This document shows, in pieces, positions 14,540 through 23,942 of a DNA stretch of 39,019 nt. The position numbers and the translations under genes were made by a program. Below the pieces are notes generated by a model. The model was given only the letters and a program-made list of their open reading frames with translations. It was not told where the DNA came from and searched no databases. Positions within the stretch are counted from its first letter, which is position 1, and each line of letters starts with the position of its first letter. This stretch comes from CAG-964 sp902789345. Lineage in GTDB: Bacteria; Bacillota; Clostridia; Oscillospirales; Acutalibacteraceae. The stretch is taken from the NCBI GenBank assembly GCA_052117325.1, contig JBQKJJ010000017.1; one strand, given 5' to 3'.

Positions 14540-14671
14540 ATTTATCACCGTACTTCATTTTATATACTTAATTATATGACTTTTTTATCTGTCAGGCAAT
14601 AGCAACATAAAGCCGCAGGGTAATTCATATTATATTTCAGGATAATTAATTTGGCGGGTGAATTTATTAAT

Positions 14672-15673
14672 ATGAGTAAAATAAAGAGATATACAAGCGT
14701 TACATTAATACTGGCGCTTATGCTGGGAATATTTCTGGTGCTTACCGGTGTTTCAAAGGGGGACAAAAAGGATTTTATAAAATATGCCGAGTTTAATGTA
14801 TGCTACAGTGCGTTGGAAAAGGCCCTGGAGTACGACATAAACACTCACAAAAACGACGAAAAGGTGAAAATAGACTGGGTTCAGGTGCTTGCGTATTTAG
14901 GGGCAAAATACGGCGGTGATTTTAAGCAGTACAAAGAGGCAGATTTGGAGCAGATTGTAAATAGGCTGAAGAACGGTGATAAAATTAAGGATATAACCAA
15001 GGATATGAAGTATTACGACTATTACCACCAGGTGTACAGTGCGGTTTTGGGAGGTTTTACAGGCTGGTATAATGCCGAGGTTGAGGACGAAAACGGCAAA
15101 ATTACAGAGGTAAAGGATTATGGATTGTGTGTTTTTTCGCCAATAGCAAAAACCTTTCCATTCTCACACTATGACGATTTTGGTACAGGCAGAAGCTACG
15201 GCTACAAACGCAGACATTTAGGTCACGACCTTATGGCGGCAACAGGCACGCCTGTAGTTGCCATAGAAACGGGTACAGTTGAAATAATGGGTTGGAACCA
15301 GTACGGGGGCTGGCGTATAGGAATAAGGAGTCTTGACAAAAAACGCTATTATTACTATGCACACCTAAGGCAGAACAGACCATTTAACCCAAATATAAAA
15401 GAGGGGGCAGTGGTAAAAGCAGGTGAGGTAATAGGTTATGTAGGGCGCACAGGTTATAGCACTACGGAAAATACCAACAATATTGATACAAGCCACCTGC
15501 ATTTAGGTATGGAGCTTATTTTTGACGAAAGCCAAAAGGAGTGTGACAATGAAATATGGGTGGACTTGTACGCCATTACAACGCTTTTGGAAAAGCATAA
15601 AAGTACGGTGTACCGTGTTAATGAAACAAAAGAATTTTACAATAAATATAAATTCAGCACCGTTTCAGGTTAA
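14672..15673 (+). CDS. M23-family peptidase, membrane-anchored
   Basis: This protein of about 333 residues has one N-terminal membrane helix or signal anchor (SVTLILALMLGIFLVLTGVS). A middle helical region (residues 35-130) contains YYDYYHQVYSAVLGGFTGWY. The C-terminal LytM domain has the zinc motifs HLGHD (H-x3-D) and SHLHLGME (H-x-H). It probably cuts peptidoglycan cross-bridges outside the cell. Its organisation differs from the SpoIIQ-like protein at 9579-10340, which has a long linker. The start is placed at ATG 14672; an in-frame TTG at 14651 is less likely. It is followed by a promoter for the next operon. Confidence 0.85.
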   Translation: MSKIKRYTSVTLILALMLGIFLVLTGVSKGDKKDFIKYAEFNVCYSALEKALEYDINTHKNDEKVKIDWVQVLAYLGAKYGGDFKQYKEADLEQIVNRLKNGDKIKDITKDMKYYDYYHQVYSAVLGGFTGWYNAEVEDENGKITEVKDYGLCVFSPIAKTFPFSHYDDFGTGRSYGYKRRHLGHDLMAATGTPVVAIETGTVEIMGWNQYGGWRIGIRSLDKKRYYYYAHLRQNRPFNPNIKEGAVVKAGEVIGYVGRTGYSTTENTNNIDTSHLHLGMELIFDESQKECDNEIWVDLYAITTLLEKHKSTVYRVNETKEFYNKYKFSTVSG

Positions 15674-15758
15674 TATTTAATGGTTAAATAGAACAAAAAT
15701 TGATAGAAAAGCAAGTTAAAAATTAGTGTGGGACTATGGCTAAATTTTGGTTTATTCA

Positions 15759-15787
15759 TTGACATATCAGGCTACTTTTATTAAAAT
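15759..15787 (+). promoter_or_regulatory. Promoter of the DUF4358/MBOAT operon
   Basis: TTGACA (15759-15764) and TAAAAT (15782-15787) are separated by 17 bases, a good vegetative promoter. It lies about 40 bases before the first lipoprotein gene. Confidence 0.75.
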
Positions 15788-15828
15788 GGTATGGAATAAG
15801 TATTTATATATTATTGGAGGAAAGTTAG

Positions 15829-16299
15829 ATGAAAAAAATTGCAGCAGTTATTATGGCAGCTATGATTATGGCAACAGCGATGGTAGGCTGTGGCGGCTCG
15901 GGCAGTACAGCGGCAAATGTTGACCTTACAGCTGTAGTAACAGAAATTGATAATAAATACCCTAACGAAATGCAAAGCATTGATACCGTAGACGACCTTA
16001 ACAAGTATTATAGCATTAAGGCAGAGGATGTTAAGAGCTTTGCAGCTGAGTACAGCAAAAGTGCTATTGACGAGGTTGTATTGGTAGAGGCTGTAGATGC
16101 AGACGCAGCTAAAAGAGTTGCCGACTGCTTGCAAAACCGTTACAATTCCAAAAAGCAGCAGGGTGCAAGCTATAGTGCAGAAGATTTGCAGATAGTTGAC
16201 AAATGTTCAGTAAAGACAAACGGCAACTTTGTAAGTATGATAGTTTCTGCAAATGCTTCCGATATGGAGTCAATCTATACAGCGGCGCTAAACGGCTAA
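15829..16299 (+). CDS. DUF4358 lipoprotein
   Basis: This 156-residue protein has a lipoprotein signal (MKKIAAVIMAAMIMATAMVG before C21) and a DUF4358 domain (AVVTEIDNKYPNEMQSIDTV, IDEVVLVEAVDADAAKRVAD, FVSMIVSANASDMESIY). The strong site GGAGGAAAG precedes the ATG. DUF4358 proteins often accompany MBOAT/DHHW pairs in Clostridia and may assist at the cell surface, but their function is unknown. A paralogue follows 9 bases downstream. Confidence 0.85.
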   Translation: MKKIAAVIMAAMIMATAMVGCGGSGSTAANVDLTAVVTEIDNKYPNEMQSIDTVDDLNKYYSIKAEDVKSFAAEYSKSAIDEVVLVEAVDADAAKRVADCLQNRYNSKKQQGASYSAEDLQIVDKCSVKTNGNFVSMIVSANASDMESIYTAALNG

Positions 16300-16308
16300 A
16301 TTGAACAT

Positions 16309-16806
16309 ATGACCGGGAAATTAATGTACAGGGCTGTTGTAATTATATTGTCTGTATTCCTTGCTGTAGGCTTTTGCGGCTGTAAAAGCGGCGGTAAGGA
16401 TGTTAGCTCAAGCAGTCAGTATGTTTCAAAGCCTGAAAAAATTGTCAGCGAAATAGAAAAAGAGTGCAGTCTGCCTCAAATGCAGCAGCTTAATGAGGAG
16501 CAGGTGTTTACAGAATACGGCATCGAAAAGAAATATGTTGCCTACTACAGCGTTATAGTAGCGGCAGACTCGGTTTCTAAGGACGAGGTTGCCGTTTTTG
16601 AAGCAATGGACGAGGGCGAAGCAAACACAATTCGTGACAGACTTCAAGAGCATTACGACGCTGTTTTAAAGGAATGTGATGAATACCTGCCTGACGAATA
16701 CGAGGTTGTAAAGAAATGCAGTGTTGTTAAAGACGGCATTTTTGTCAGACTTTTTATCTCTGCTGACGCAGACAAAATGAACGAAATTTATAAATCATAC
16801 TTTTAG
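16309..16806 (+). CDS. DUF4358 lipoprotein, second copy
   Basis: This 165-residue paralogue of the preceding gene has signal peptide MYRAVVIILSVFLAVGFCG ending before C25 (GCKSGG). The domain shows the same order of blocks: IVSEIEKECSLPQMQQLNEE, SKDEVAVFEAMDEGEANTIR and FVRLFISADADKMNEIYKSY. Sequence identity to its neighbour is modest, so the duplication is old. No strong ribosome-binding site is seen, and the 9-base gap suggests coupling. Confidence 0.82.
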   Translation: MTGKLMYRAVVIILSVFLAVGFCGCKSGGKDVSSSSQYVSKPEKIVSEIEKECSLPQMQQLNEEQVFTEYGIEKKYVAYYSVIVAADSVSKDEVAVFEAMDEGEANTIRDRLQEHYDAVLKECDEYLPDEYEVVKKCSVVKDGIFVRLFISADADKMNEIYKSYF

Positions 16807-16892
16807 CAAACAATAACAGGGCTGTGTCACATAGGCTGTATTTGCACTATGTGTTCAGCCCGCTTGTTGTTTTGCCTTTGGGGGAGTGTTTA

Positions 16893-18287
16893 ATGGTTTT
16901 TTCAAGCCTGATATTTATGTTTTTGTATTTACCGGCGGTACTTCTTATTTACTACATAACACCGCGCAAATTCAGAAACGCAATGCTGCTTGTGGCCAAC
17001 CTGGTGTTTTATGGTTGGGGCGAACCTGTGTTTATACTTTTAATGATTTTCTCCACGGTTTTAAACTATGTGTACGGATATTTCATTGAAAAATTCAGGG
17101 AAAACAAGCGAACAACCAAAATACTTTTGGTTACGGCAATTATAATAAATTTGGGTGTGCTGGCGTTCTTTAAATATGCCGGTATGCTTACCGATACACT
17201 TAATGTTTTGCCGTTTTTAAATATTCCGGACTTTACTATACCGTTGCCTATAGGTATTTCATTCTATACATTCCAAACAATGTCATACACTATAGATGTT
17301 TACAGGGGGGACACGCCGGCACAGAAAAATATTGTGTCGTTTGGTACATATGTGTCGCTGTTTCCGCAGCTTATAGCCGGTCCTATTGTAAGATACAGGG
17401 ATGTAGCCGACCAGCTGGACTGCCGCCACGAAAATATAGAGCAGTTTACCTTGGGTGTAAAAAGATTTATGATAGGCTTGGGCAAAAAGGTGCTTTTGGC
17501 AAACTCTATGGGACTTTTGTGGGACACCCTTAGACCGGATATGTCTACCAACGGTGCCTTGGGTAACTGGGTTGGCATTATAGCCTATTCATTCCAAATT
17601 TATTTTGACTTCAGCGGCTATTCCGATATGGCGTGCGGCTTAGGAAATATGTTTGGCTTTGAATTTTTAAAGAACTTTAATTACCCGTATATTTCAAAAT
17701 CAATTACAGAATTTTGGAGAAGATGGCACATTTCTTTAAGCACCTGGTTTAGAGATTATGTGTACATTCCTTTAGGCGGCAACCGCAAGGGTGTTGTCAG
17801 AAACATTATAAATATTCTTATAGTGTGGGGCTTAACCGGCTTATGGCACGGTGCAAGCTACAACTTTATATTGTGGGGACTTTATTTTGGTGTAATTCTT
17901 TTACTTGAAAAGTTTGTCCTAAAAAGCTTTTTGGAAAAGCTGCCTAATGCGGTAAAGCATTTGTATTCAATAGTGCTTATAATATTCGGTTGGGCGCTGT
18001 TCTACTTTGACGATATGAGCCAGCTTGGAACATTTTTGGCAAGTATGTTTGACTTTTCTAACGGTGTACTCAGCCACGACACTATGGTTACTGTACTGCA
18101 GTTCCTGCCGTTGCTTATTGCTGCAGCCGTTGCTTCTACACCTCTTGCTTCAAAGCTTTATGATAAAATTAAGAATTACAACTGGTGCTGGATACCTGAA
18201 ACGGCGGTTACTGCATTGGGCTTGCTTGTTTGCACCGCAGCCCTTGTAAGTAATTCATACAATCCGTTTCTGTATTTCAGATTTTAA
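16893..18287 (+). CDS. MBOAT-family O-acyltransferase (AlgI-like)
   Basis: This 464-residue multi-pass protein starts at ATG 16893, behind GGGGGAG; the in-frame upstream extension from 16824 has no site and is not part of the protein. It carries the AlgI/DltB-like signatures YYITPRKFRN, ISFYTFQTMSYTIDVYRGD, ITEFWRRWHISLSTWFRDYV, IPLGGN and the catalytic His in LTGLWHGASYNFI. It should move acyl groups across the membrane to a surface polysaccharide, together with the DHHW protein encoded next. The polymer modified cannot be told. Confidence 0.93.
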   Translation: MVFSSLIFMFLYLPAVLLIYYITPRKFRNAMLLVANLVFYGWGEPVFILLMIFSTVLNYVYGYFIEKFRENKRTTKILLVTAIIINLGVLAFFKYAGMLTDTLNVLPFLNIPDFTIPLPIGISFYTFQTMSYTIDVYRGDTPAQKNIVSFGTYVSLFPQLIAGPIVRYRDVADQLDCRHENIEQFTLGVKRFMIGLGKKVLLANSMGLLWDTLRPDMSTNGALGNWVGIIAYSFQIYFDFSGYSDMACGLGNMFGFEFLKNFNYPYISKSITEFWRRWHISLSTWFRDYVYIPLGGNRKGVVRNIINILIVWGLTGLWHGASYNFILWGLYFGVILLLEKFVLKSFLEKLPNAVKHLYSIVLIIFGWALFYFDDMSQLGTFLASMFDFSNGVLSHDTMVTVLQFLPLLIAAAVASTPLASKLYDKIKNYNWCWIPETAVTALGLLVCTAALVSNSYNPFLYFRF

Positions 18288-18311
18288 TTCTCTGAGAAAG
18301 GGGGATTTATA

Positions 18312-19463
18312 ATGCCGAAAACCAAGAAAGAAAAGAAACATTTTACGCAATATATTATAAGCATAGTTTTTATTATTTTTATATTCGGTATGGCTGTTCT
18401 GTTTTTGCTGCTGCCAAAGGCAAAGTATTCTTCAAATGAAAAAAGATATTTGTCAGACCCTCCTCAGGTGTCAATGCAAAATCTTGCAAGCGGCCAACTT
18501 ACAAAAGACATAGAAAGCTACCTTACCGACTACATTCCGTTTAGAGAGTTTTATGTTGGCGCTAACGCTTATTATAACCTTTACACCGGAAGAAACGGCT
18601 CAAACGGTGTTTACAGCGGCAGTGACGGTTATCTTATAAACGATCCTGTTGAAAAGGAAAATAATATTGAAAAGAACATTAAGGTTTTTGCCGACTTTGT
18701 AAATGAAAATAATATTGACGCTACCCTTATGATTGTGCCGAGCACCGGTTATGTAATGGACAGTAATTTGCCGTTGCTTCACAAGAATTATCTTGACGAC
18801 AGCCTGTTTACGGTTATTAATAATACCCGTGGCGGTATGAAGTTTGTAGACCTTAGGGAAAGCTTTAAAAAGGCGGTCGCGCAGGGTGCACAGCTGTACT
18901 ACAAAACAGACCACCACTGGACTTCTAAGGGAGCTTTCTTGGCATATAACGAATATTGTATGGCAAAGGGCTTGCAGGCTACCACACAGGGTGAGTATTA
19001 TATAGAAATATATGACAAGTTTTACGGTACAACCTATTCCACAAGCGCCTTGTGGCTTAACCCAAGCGAAAACATCGAGCTGTGGCAAAGCGTACGCTTA
19101 GGCGATGTATCGGTAGAAATTACAGAGGATACATCAACTACAAGCAGTAACAGTATGTTCTATAAAAAGCACCTAACAGAGGACGACAAGTATCCTGTAT
19201 TTTTGGACGGTAACCATGCCTTAACCAGAATAAAAAACAGCAATGCCCCTCAGGATAAAAAGCTGTTGGTTATTAAGGATTCTTATGCGCACTGTATGGT
19301 TCCGTTTTTGACCGACAACTACGGCGAAATATTAATGGTTGATTTAAGATATTACAAGGATAATGTTTCGGACTTTATTAAAAATGAAGGCTTTAACGAA
19401 ACTTTAATTCTTTACGGTCTTGACAACCTTGCAACAGACACCAATGTTGCATTCTTGGAGTAA
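18312..19463 (+). CDS. DHHW-family protein, AlgJ/AlgX-like acetylation partner
   Basis: This 383-residue protein has one N-terminal membrane helix (IISIVFIIFIFGMAVLFLLL) and an extracellular SGNH-like domain. The DHHW motif is in YYKTDHHWTSKGAF (residues 196-209), and a Ser-containing block KLLVIKDSYAHCMVPFL lies near residue 320. In alginate-type systems the MBOAT protein hands acetyl groups to such a partner. AGAAAGGGGGA lies before the ATG, 24 bases after the MBOAT stop, so the four genes form one operon closed by a hairpin at 19480-19515. Confidence 0.9.
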   Translation: MPKTKKEKKHFTQYIISIVFIIFIFGMAVLFLLLPKAKYSSNEKRYLSDPPQVSMQNLASGQLTKDIESYLTDYIPFREFYVGANAYYNLYTGRNGSNGVYSGSDGYLINDPVEKENNIEKNIKVFADFVNENNIDATLMIVPSTGYVMDSNLPLLHKNYLDDSLFTVINNTRGGMKFVDLRESFKKAVAQGAQLYYKTDHHWTSKGAFLAYNEYCMAKGLQATTQGEYYIEIYDKFYGTTYSTSALWLNPSENIELWQSVRLGDVSVEITEDTSTTSSNSMFYKKHLTEDDKYPVFLDGNHALTRIKNSNAPQDKKLLVIKDSYAHCMVPFLTDNYGEILMVDLRYYKDNVSDFIKNEGFNETLILYGLDNLATDTNVAFLE

Positions 19464-19479
19464 TAACGCTAAATTTTAA

Positions 19480-19515
19480 ACAGCACCCCTTGTTGTAAAG
19501 AAACCGGGGTGCTGT
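19480..19515 (+). terminator. Terminator of the MBOAT/DHHW operon
   Basis: ACAGCACCCC pairs with GGGGTGCTGT across a 16-base loop, followed by AATTG. The stem is strong but the T tract is weak. Confidence 0.65.
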
Positions 19516-19545
19516 AATTGTATAAAAACGAGGGAGATATAAGCT

Positions 19546-19680
19546 ATGAGCGAATGGAGTAAAATGCTCAAGGGCGAAATATATAACGACTTTTCAGACG
19601 AGCTGTTTCAGAAAAGGGTAGAGGCAAAAAAGCTTTTTCGTTTATACAACCAAACCGATGACGACCAAAACGGGTTATAA
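19546..19680 (+). pseudogene. Orphan Mac (maltose acetyltransferase N-terminal) domain fragment
   Basis: This 44-residue ORF begins MSEWSKMLKGEIYNDFSDEL and continues FQKRVEAKKLFRLYNQT, then DDDQNGL and a stop. That matches the Mac domain that precedes the left-handed beta-helix acetyltransferase in maltose/galactoside O-acetyltransferases. No hexapeptide-repeat part follows in any frame, so it is probably a remnant. A good site, GAGGGAGAT, precedes the ATG, so it could still be translated as a micro-protein. Confidence 0.6.
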
Positions 19681-19783
19681 ACCGTAAAAAGCGCCTTAAT
19701 AAAACCTAAGATGTAAAATCTCTTAACAACTTGTTATGCATGTGCAGTATTAACACAAATTATACTAATATAATTAAATACGC

Positions 19784-19831
19784 AAAAAGCACAAGCCACT
19801 GCAACAAATTTTGCAGTGGCTTGTGCTTTTT
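19784..19831. terminator. Strong bidirectional terminator
   Basis: AAAAAGCACAAGCCACTGCA pairs with TGCAGTGGCTTGTGCTTTTT, one of the longest stems in the window, with T runs on both strands. It closes the FakA-like gene and would also stop transcription from the left. Confidence 0.9.
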
Positions 19832-19855
19832 CTAATAAATTAAGGTGTGTAACTT

Positions 19856-21538
19856 TTATTCAACAGATATAATGTAATAGTAAATTGGCTGACCGCCGTT
19901 AATTAGGGTAATATCAATATTAGGGAATTTAACCTTTAGCTGAGCATGTATAGCCTCGGCCTGCTGTGCAGGTGTGTCCTTACCGTAGATTATGGTAATA
20001 AAGGTTGTTTCTCTTGATACCATATTTTTTATTAGCTTTTGTACTGCCTTTTCAGGAGTTCTTTCGGTAATAGTCAGCTTACCGTTTTCCAAAGCGATAA
20101 TATCGTTTTCTTTAATTTTAGTAGAGCCAAATTCAGCGTCACGAGCCGCAAAGGTAACTTGACCTGTTGCCACATCAGCTGCAGCTGATGTCATAATCTC
20201 TTTGTTGCCCTCAACTGACAGATCAGGGTCGTACGAAAGCATAGCACTTATACCCTGAGGTATAGTTTTTGTAGGCAATATAATAACATTTCTGTCGCCT
20301 ACTATTGGTATAACCTGTTGTGCAGACATAATAATGTTCTTATTATTAGGCAGAACAAAAACATTTTTTGCTCCTGTAGCCATTACAGCCCTTTGAATAT
20401 CCTCTGTGCTTGGGTTCATACTTTGTCCGCCGTTTACTATGTTACTGCAGCCAAGATCCATAAACAGATTGTTTAAGCCCTCGCCTGCGGCAACAGCAAC
20501 AAAGCCAACCTCTTCTGTAGGTTCGGCAAATTGAAATTCAGAGTTAAGCTTGTTTTGCTCTTCTTCAACCTCTTTGCTTTTGGCGGCATCTGCAGCTTCT
20601 TCAACACGGCGGTGCTGCTCCTTCATATTTTCTACCTTTACGGTTAGCAGCTGACCGTATTCAAGTCCGTGCTGTAAAGCAACGCCCGGTTTGTCAGTGT
20701 GAACATGAACCTTTATTATTTCGTCATCCTCAACAACTACTACGCAGTCGCCTATTTTCTCAAGCGCATTACGCAATCCTTTTATTTTTTTGCCCAGCTT
20801 ATCCTTGCCTACTATAAATTCTGTGCAGTAGGTAAACCTTATGTCATCGTCAAATTCCGCAACGGCGTTTGCATAGCCGCTGTCGCTTGTAAGGCTAAGT
20901 ACAGGCTGTTTCTTTTCAAACTCAACAATTACACCGTCTCTTATTACTGACAGCATACCGTTTAGTATAATGCACAAGCCCTTACCGCCGGAATCAACAA
21001 CGCCGGCACGCTTTAGTACAGGCAGTAAATCCGGGGTAGTTTGCAAAGCTGCCTCGGCTGCCTTACAAATTTCGCCCCACGCTTCAGTAACAGTCAACTC
21101 CTCTTCTACACACTGGTTGGCTCTTACGGCGCTTAAACGGGCTACAGTTAAAATTGTACCCTCTGTTGGCTTTGCAACAGCCTCATATGCTGCCTCTACC
21201 GCCATATCAAATGCTTTTGCAAGGTCTGCTGTGTCTATAGTTTCTTTGCCGTCAAAGCCCTTTGAAAGTCCTCTAAACAGCAGTGAAAGTATAACGCCGG
21301 AGTTTCCTCTTGCGCCACGCAGCATAGCAGAGGCAACGGTTTTGCTTACTTCACTGATATTCGGGTTATCCTCTGTGTCAGCCAGTACAGAAGCGGCGGC
21401 GTTAATAGTCATAGACATATTTGTACCTGTGTCGCCGTCCGGAACAGGAAATATATTCAAATCATCTACGGAGTGTTTTGCTTTTGTAATACTGTTAGCT
21501 GCAGAAATTACAGCATTTTTGAAAATAATACCATTCAT
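19856..21538 (-). CDS. FakA/YloV-like fatty acid kinase (DhaL domain)
   Basis: This protein of about 560 residues has an N-terminal DhaL nucleotide-binding domain (residues 1-200). It shows FPVPDGDTGTNMSMT with the metal-binding Asp residues, MLRGARGNSGVILS and VDSGGKGLCIIL. A middle domain follows, then a C-terminal YloV/DegV-type domain (VFVLPNNKNIIMSAQQ, TITERTPEKAVQKLI). FakA phosphorylates fatty acids held by a FakB (DegV) protein for phospholipid synthesis and signalling. In many Firmicutes an Asp23 gene lies upstream; none is seen here. The start is put at ATG 21538, after AAGGAAG; an in-frame TTG six codons earlier is unlikely. Confidence 0.9.
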   Translation of the reverse strand: MNGIIFKNAVISAANSITKAKHSVDDLNIFPVPDGDTGTNMSMTINAAASVLADTEDNPNISEVSKTVASAMLRGARGNSGVILSLLFRGLSKGFDGKETIDTADLAKAFDMAVEAAYEAVAKPTEGTILTVARLSAVRANQCVEEELTVTEAWGEICKAAEAALQTTPDLLPVLKRAGVVDSGGKGLCIILNGMLSVIRDGVIVEFEKKQPVLSLTSDSGYANAVAEFDDDIRFTYCTEFIVGKDKLGKKIKGLRNALEKIGDCVVVVEDDEIIKVHVHTDKPGVALQHGLEYGQLLTVKVENMKEQHRRVEEAADAAKSKEVEEEQNKLNSEFQFAEPTEEVGFVAVAAGEGLNNLFMDLGCSNIVNGGQSMNPSTEDIQRAVMATGAKNVFVLPNNKNIIMSAQQVIPIVGDRNVIILPTKTIPQGISAMLSYDPDLSVEGNKEIMTSAAADVATGQVTFAARDAEFGSTKIKENDIIALENGKLTITERTPEKAVQKLIKNMVSRETTFITIIYGKDTPAQQAEAIHAQLKVKFPNIDITLINGGQPIYYYIISVE

Positions 21539-21629
21539 AATATTACTTCCTTTCAAAAAAATTAGGTTGATACACTATGTATTAAAGATATTGTTAATTA
21601 TAACACAAATATGTACATATTTTCAATAG

Positions 21630-22409
21630 CTAGAGGATTTCTATTGCCTCAATATTTAAAGTTTTGCCTGTTTTATCATCTATATTAAAAAGTACGCAGT
21701 TCATTTTACAGTCGCCGTCAGCCAGGTCAAACCTTTGTGGCAGTTTTTCTGTGAATTTTTTTATTATTATTTCAGGCTTAACGCCCAGCACAGAATGAAT
21801 AGGTCCTGTCATACCTGCGTCTGTAATGTAGCCTGTTCCCTGTGGCAATATGGTTGCGTCGGCTGTTTGTACATGGGTATGTGTGCCGAATATGGCAGAC
21901 ACTCTGCCGTCTAGGTAATAGCCCAGCGCTCTTTTTTCTCCGGTGGCTTCGGCGTGAAAATCCACAATTATAATTTTGGCATTTTCTTTTTTTGCCTGTT
22001 CAATAAGCCTGTCGGCTGTTTTAAAAGGGCAGTCCAGGGGCTCCATAAAAGCAGTACCCATAATGTTTATAACCGCTACCTGCAGTCTGCCCATATCAAC
22101 TATTGTCATTCCTCTGCCGGGGGTAGTGCCGTTTGGAAAGTTAGCAGGACGAACAAGGTATTCACAGTCATCGTAAAAGGAGTATGACTCTTTTCGTCTA
22201 AAGGAGTGGTTGCCGGTGGTTATTACATCTACACCGCTTGAAAAAAGAAAGTCAGCCGATGCCGGCGTAATTCCGTTGCCGTCAGATGAATTTTCTCCGT
22301 TTGCAATAACTAAATCTATAACCTTTAGCTTTTTTAAGCTTGGAAGCTTGCTGCGCAAGAATGTACAGCCTATTTTGCCTACAACATCTCCTATAGCAAG
22401 AATGTTCAT
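21630..22409 (-). CDS. YmdB-family metallophosphoesterase
   Basis: This 259-residue protein of the YmdB family shows metallophosphoesterase motifs MNILAIGDVVGKIG, VIANGENSSDGNGIT, TTGNHSFRRKE, IIIVDFHAEATGEKRA and GTHTHVQTADATIL. Known members hydrolyse 2',3'-cyclic nucleotides and influence biofilm and RNA turnover. The usual Trp-Asp after TGNH is replaced by Ser-Phe. That position is near but not in the metal site. GAAAGGTG precedes the ATG. The FakA-like gene follows 91 bases downstream. Confidence 0.92.
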   Translation of the reverse strand: MNILAIGDVVGKIGCTFLRSKLPSLKKLKVIDLVIANGENSSDGNGITPASADFLFSSGVDVITTGNHSFRRKESYSFYDDCEYLVRPANFPNGTTPGRGMTIVDMGRLQVAVINIMGTAFMEPLDCPFKTADRLIEQAKKENAKIIIVDFHAEATGEKRALGYYLDGRVSAIFGTHTHVQTADATILPQGTGYITDAGMTGPIHSVLGVKPEIIIKKFTEKLPQRFDLADGDCKMNCVLFNIDDKTGKTLNIEAIEIL

Positions 22410-22664
22410 ATATACACACCTTTCATTACCCTTGTACTGCGGTTTTATTGCAGTTGGGTAAATACATATTATCGTTAAGATACACCGTAATTATAGCAGT
22501 TATTCTTAGTTTTTTCAATTTTAATTAATATTCATAACCAACAACTTAATAAATCTTTGCAAACAGCTGTAAATAATTAACATCTATTATATTGGTAAAA
22601 GGTATAGCCTGTAAAAAAATTTCATAAAAATAATATAGCTATTATAACAGAAAGGCAGATAAAT

Positions 22665-23810
22665 ATGAGAAATATAGGTAGAAAAATAGTTTCGGCATTT
22701 CTTGCGGTGCTAATGCTGTCCGCCTGTGTTGTGCAGGCCGGTGCGGTTTCCGTTAAGGAAATTACAGCACCCTCGGCAGTTTTGGTGGAGGCAGAAACGG
22801 GCAAGGTACTTTTTGAAAAGGACTGTCACCAGGTTAGAGCCTGCGCCTCTATAACAAAGGTAATGACAATGCTTTTGGTTATGGAGGCCATAGAGGACGG
22901 AAAAATAAGTATGAAAGACAACATTACGGCAAGTGCCCACGCAGCCTCTATGGGCGGCTCTGATATATGGCTTGAAGAGGGAGAGGTGATGAGCGTGCAC
23001 GACCTCATAAAAGCTACAGTTGTTGCAAGTGCAAACGATGCGGCGGTAGCTTTGGCAGAGGAGGTTGCCGGAAGTGAGGACGCCTTTGTTGAAAAAATGA
23101 ACGAAAAGGCTAAAAGCCTTGGAATGAAAGAAACTACATTTAAAAACTGCAACGGCCTTGACGAAGAGGGGCATTTAACCTCTGCTTATGATGTTGCGGT
23201 AATGTCCAGGGAGCTTATTAAGCATAAGGAAATTTTTGAATTTACATCTATTTGGATGGATAATCTGCGTGGGGGAAAAACGCAAATTGTAAATACAAAT
23301 AAGCTTTTAAAAACATACAAGGGCATAACAGGACTAAAAACAGGTACAACTTCACAAGCCGGCAGTTGTATTTCCGCAACAGCTCAAAGAGACGGTCTTA
23401 CACTGGTGGCTGTTGTGCTTGGCAGTGCCAGCGGAAAAGAGCGTTTTACAGACGCCGCCGCATTGCTTGACTACGGCTTTGCCAATTACTGCATATATAC
23501 ACCTGCCTTTAAGGAGGATATACCTGAAATATCGGTTAAAAACGGTATGCAGCCTAACCTAAAAGCAGCGGCAAATATATCCGGAAGTTTTGTTATTGAA
23601 AAGGGAAAGTCAAAGGAGGTTACTTATAAGCTGAATGTAAGTGATGAGGTAGAGGCACCTGTAAACAAGGGCGACAAGGTAGGAACATTGACCTTTTATA
23701 TAGGTAAGGATAAGCTGCGTGAATACCCTGTGGTAGCGTCGCACATTGTTGATAAAATGACATTTTCTTCTGTATTTGCAATGCTGTTCCAATGCTTTGT
23801 GGCTTTATAA
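22665..23810 (+). CDS. D-alanyl-D-alanine carboxypeptidase (DacF/PBP5 type)
   Basis: This 381-residue exported protein has a signal peptide (VSAFLAVLMLSACVVQAGAV) and the serine peptidase S11 motifs in order: SITK (catalytic Ser and Lys near residue 62), SAND near residue 120, and KTGTTSQAGSC near residue 226. A C-terminal beta-rich domain follows (KVGTLTFYIGKDKLREYPVV) and a short hydrophobic tail (MTFSSVFAMLFQCFVAL) that may hold it at the membrane. It should trim the terminal D-Ala of peptidoglycan pentapeptides. GAAAGGCAG lies before the ATG. Confidence 0.93.
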   Translation: MRNIGRKIVSAFLAVLMLSACVVQAGAVSVKEITAPSAVLVEAETGKVLFEKDCHQVRACASITKVMTMLLVMEAIEDGKISMKDNITASAHAASMGGSDIWLEEGEVMSVHDLIKATVVASANDAAVALAEEVAGSEDAFVEKMNEKAKSLGMKETTFKNCNGLDEEGHLTSAYDVAVMSRELIKHKEIFEFTSIWMDNLRGGKTQIVNTNKLLKTYKGITGLKTGTTSQAGSCISATAQRDGLTLVAVVLGSASGKERFTDAAALLDYGFANYCIYTPAFKEDIPEISVKNGMQPNLKAAANISGSFVIEKGKSKEVTYKLNVSDEVEAPVNKGDKVGTLTFYIGKDKLREYPVVASHIVDKMTFSSVFAMLFQCFVAL

Positions 23811-23868
23811 AAAATTTCCGGTTTAATCGCAACAAAAACTGCCCCAAAAATAATATTTATTTATAAAG

Positions 23869-23910
23869 CAAAGCGCCAAGGAACCTCATAAAGAGGACTT
23901 TGGCGCTTTG
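23869..23910. terminator. Convergent terminator between dac and the CDF gene
   Basis: CAAAGCGCCAAG pairs with CTTTGGCGCTTTG, with a small CCTC/GAGG inner stem. T-rich ends follow on the plus strand. It serves two convergent genes. Confidence 0.85.
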
Positions 23911-23942
23911 ACCTTTTTAGCTTTCTGTATTATTCTAAATTT

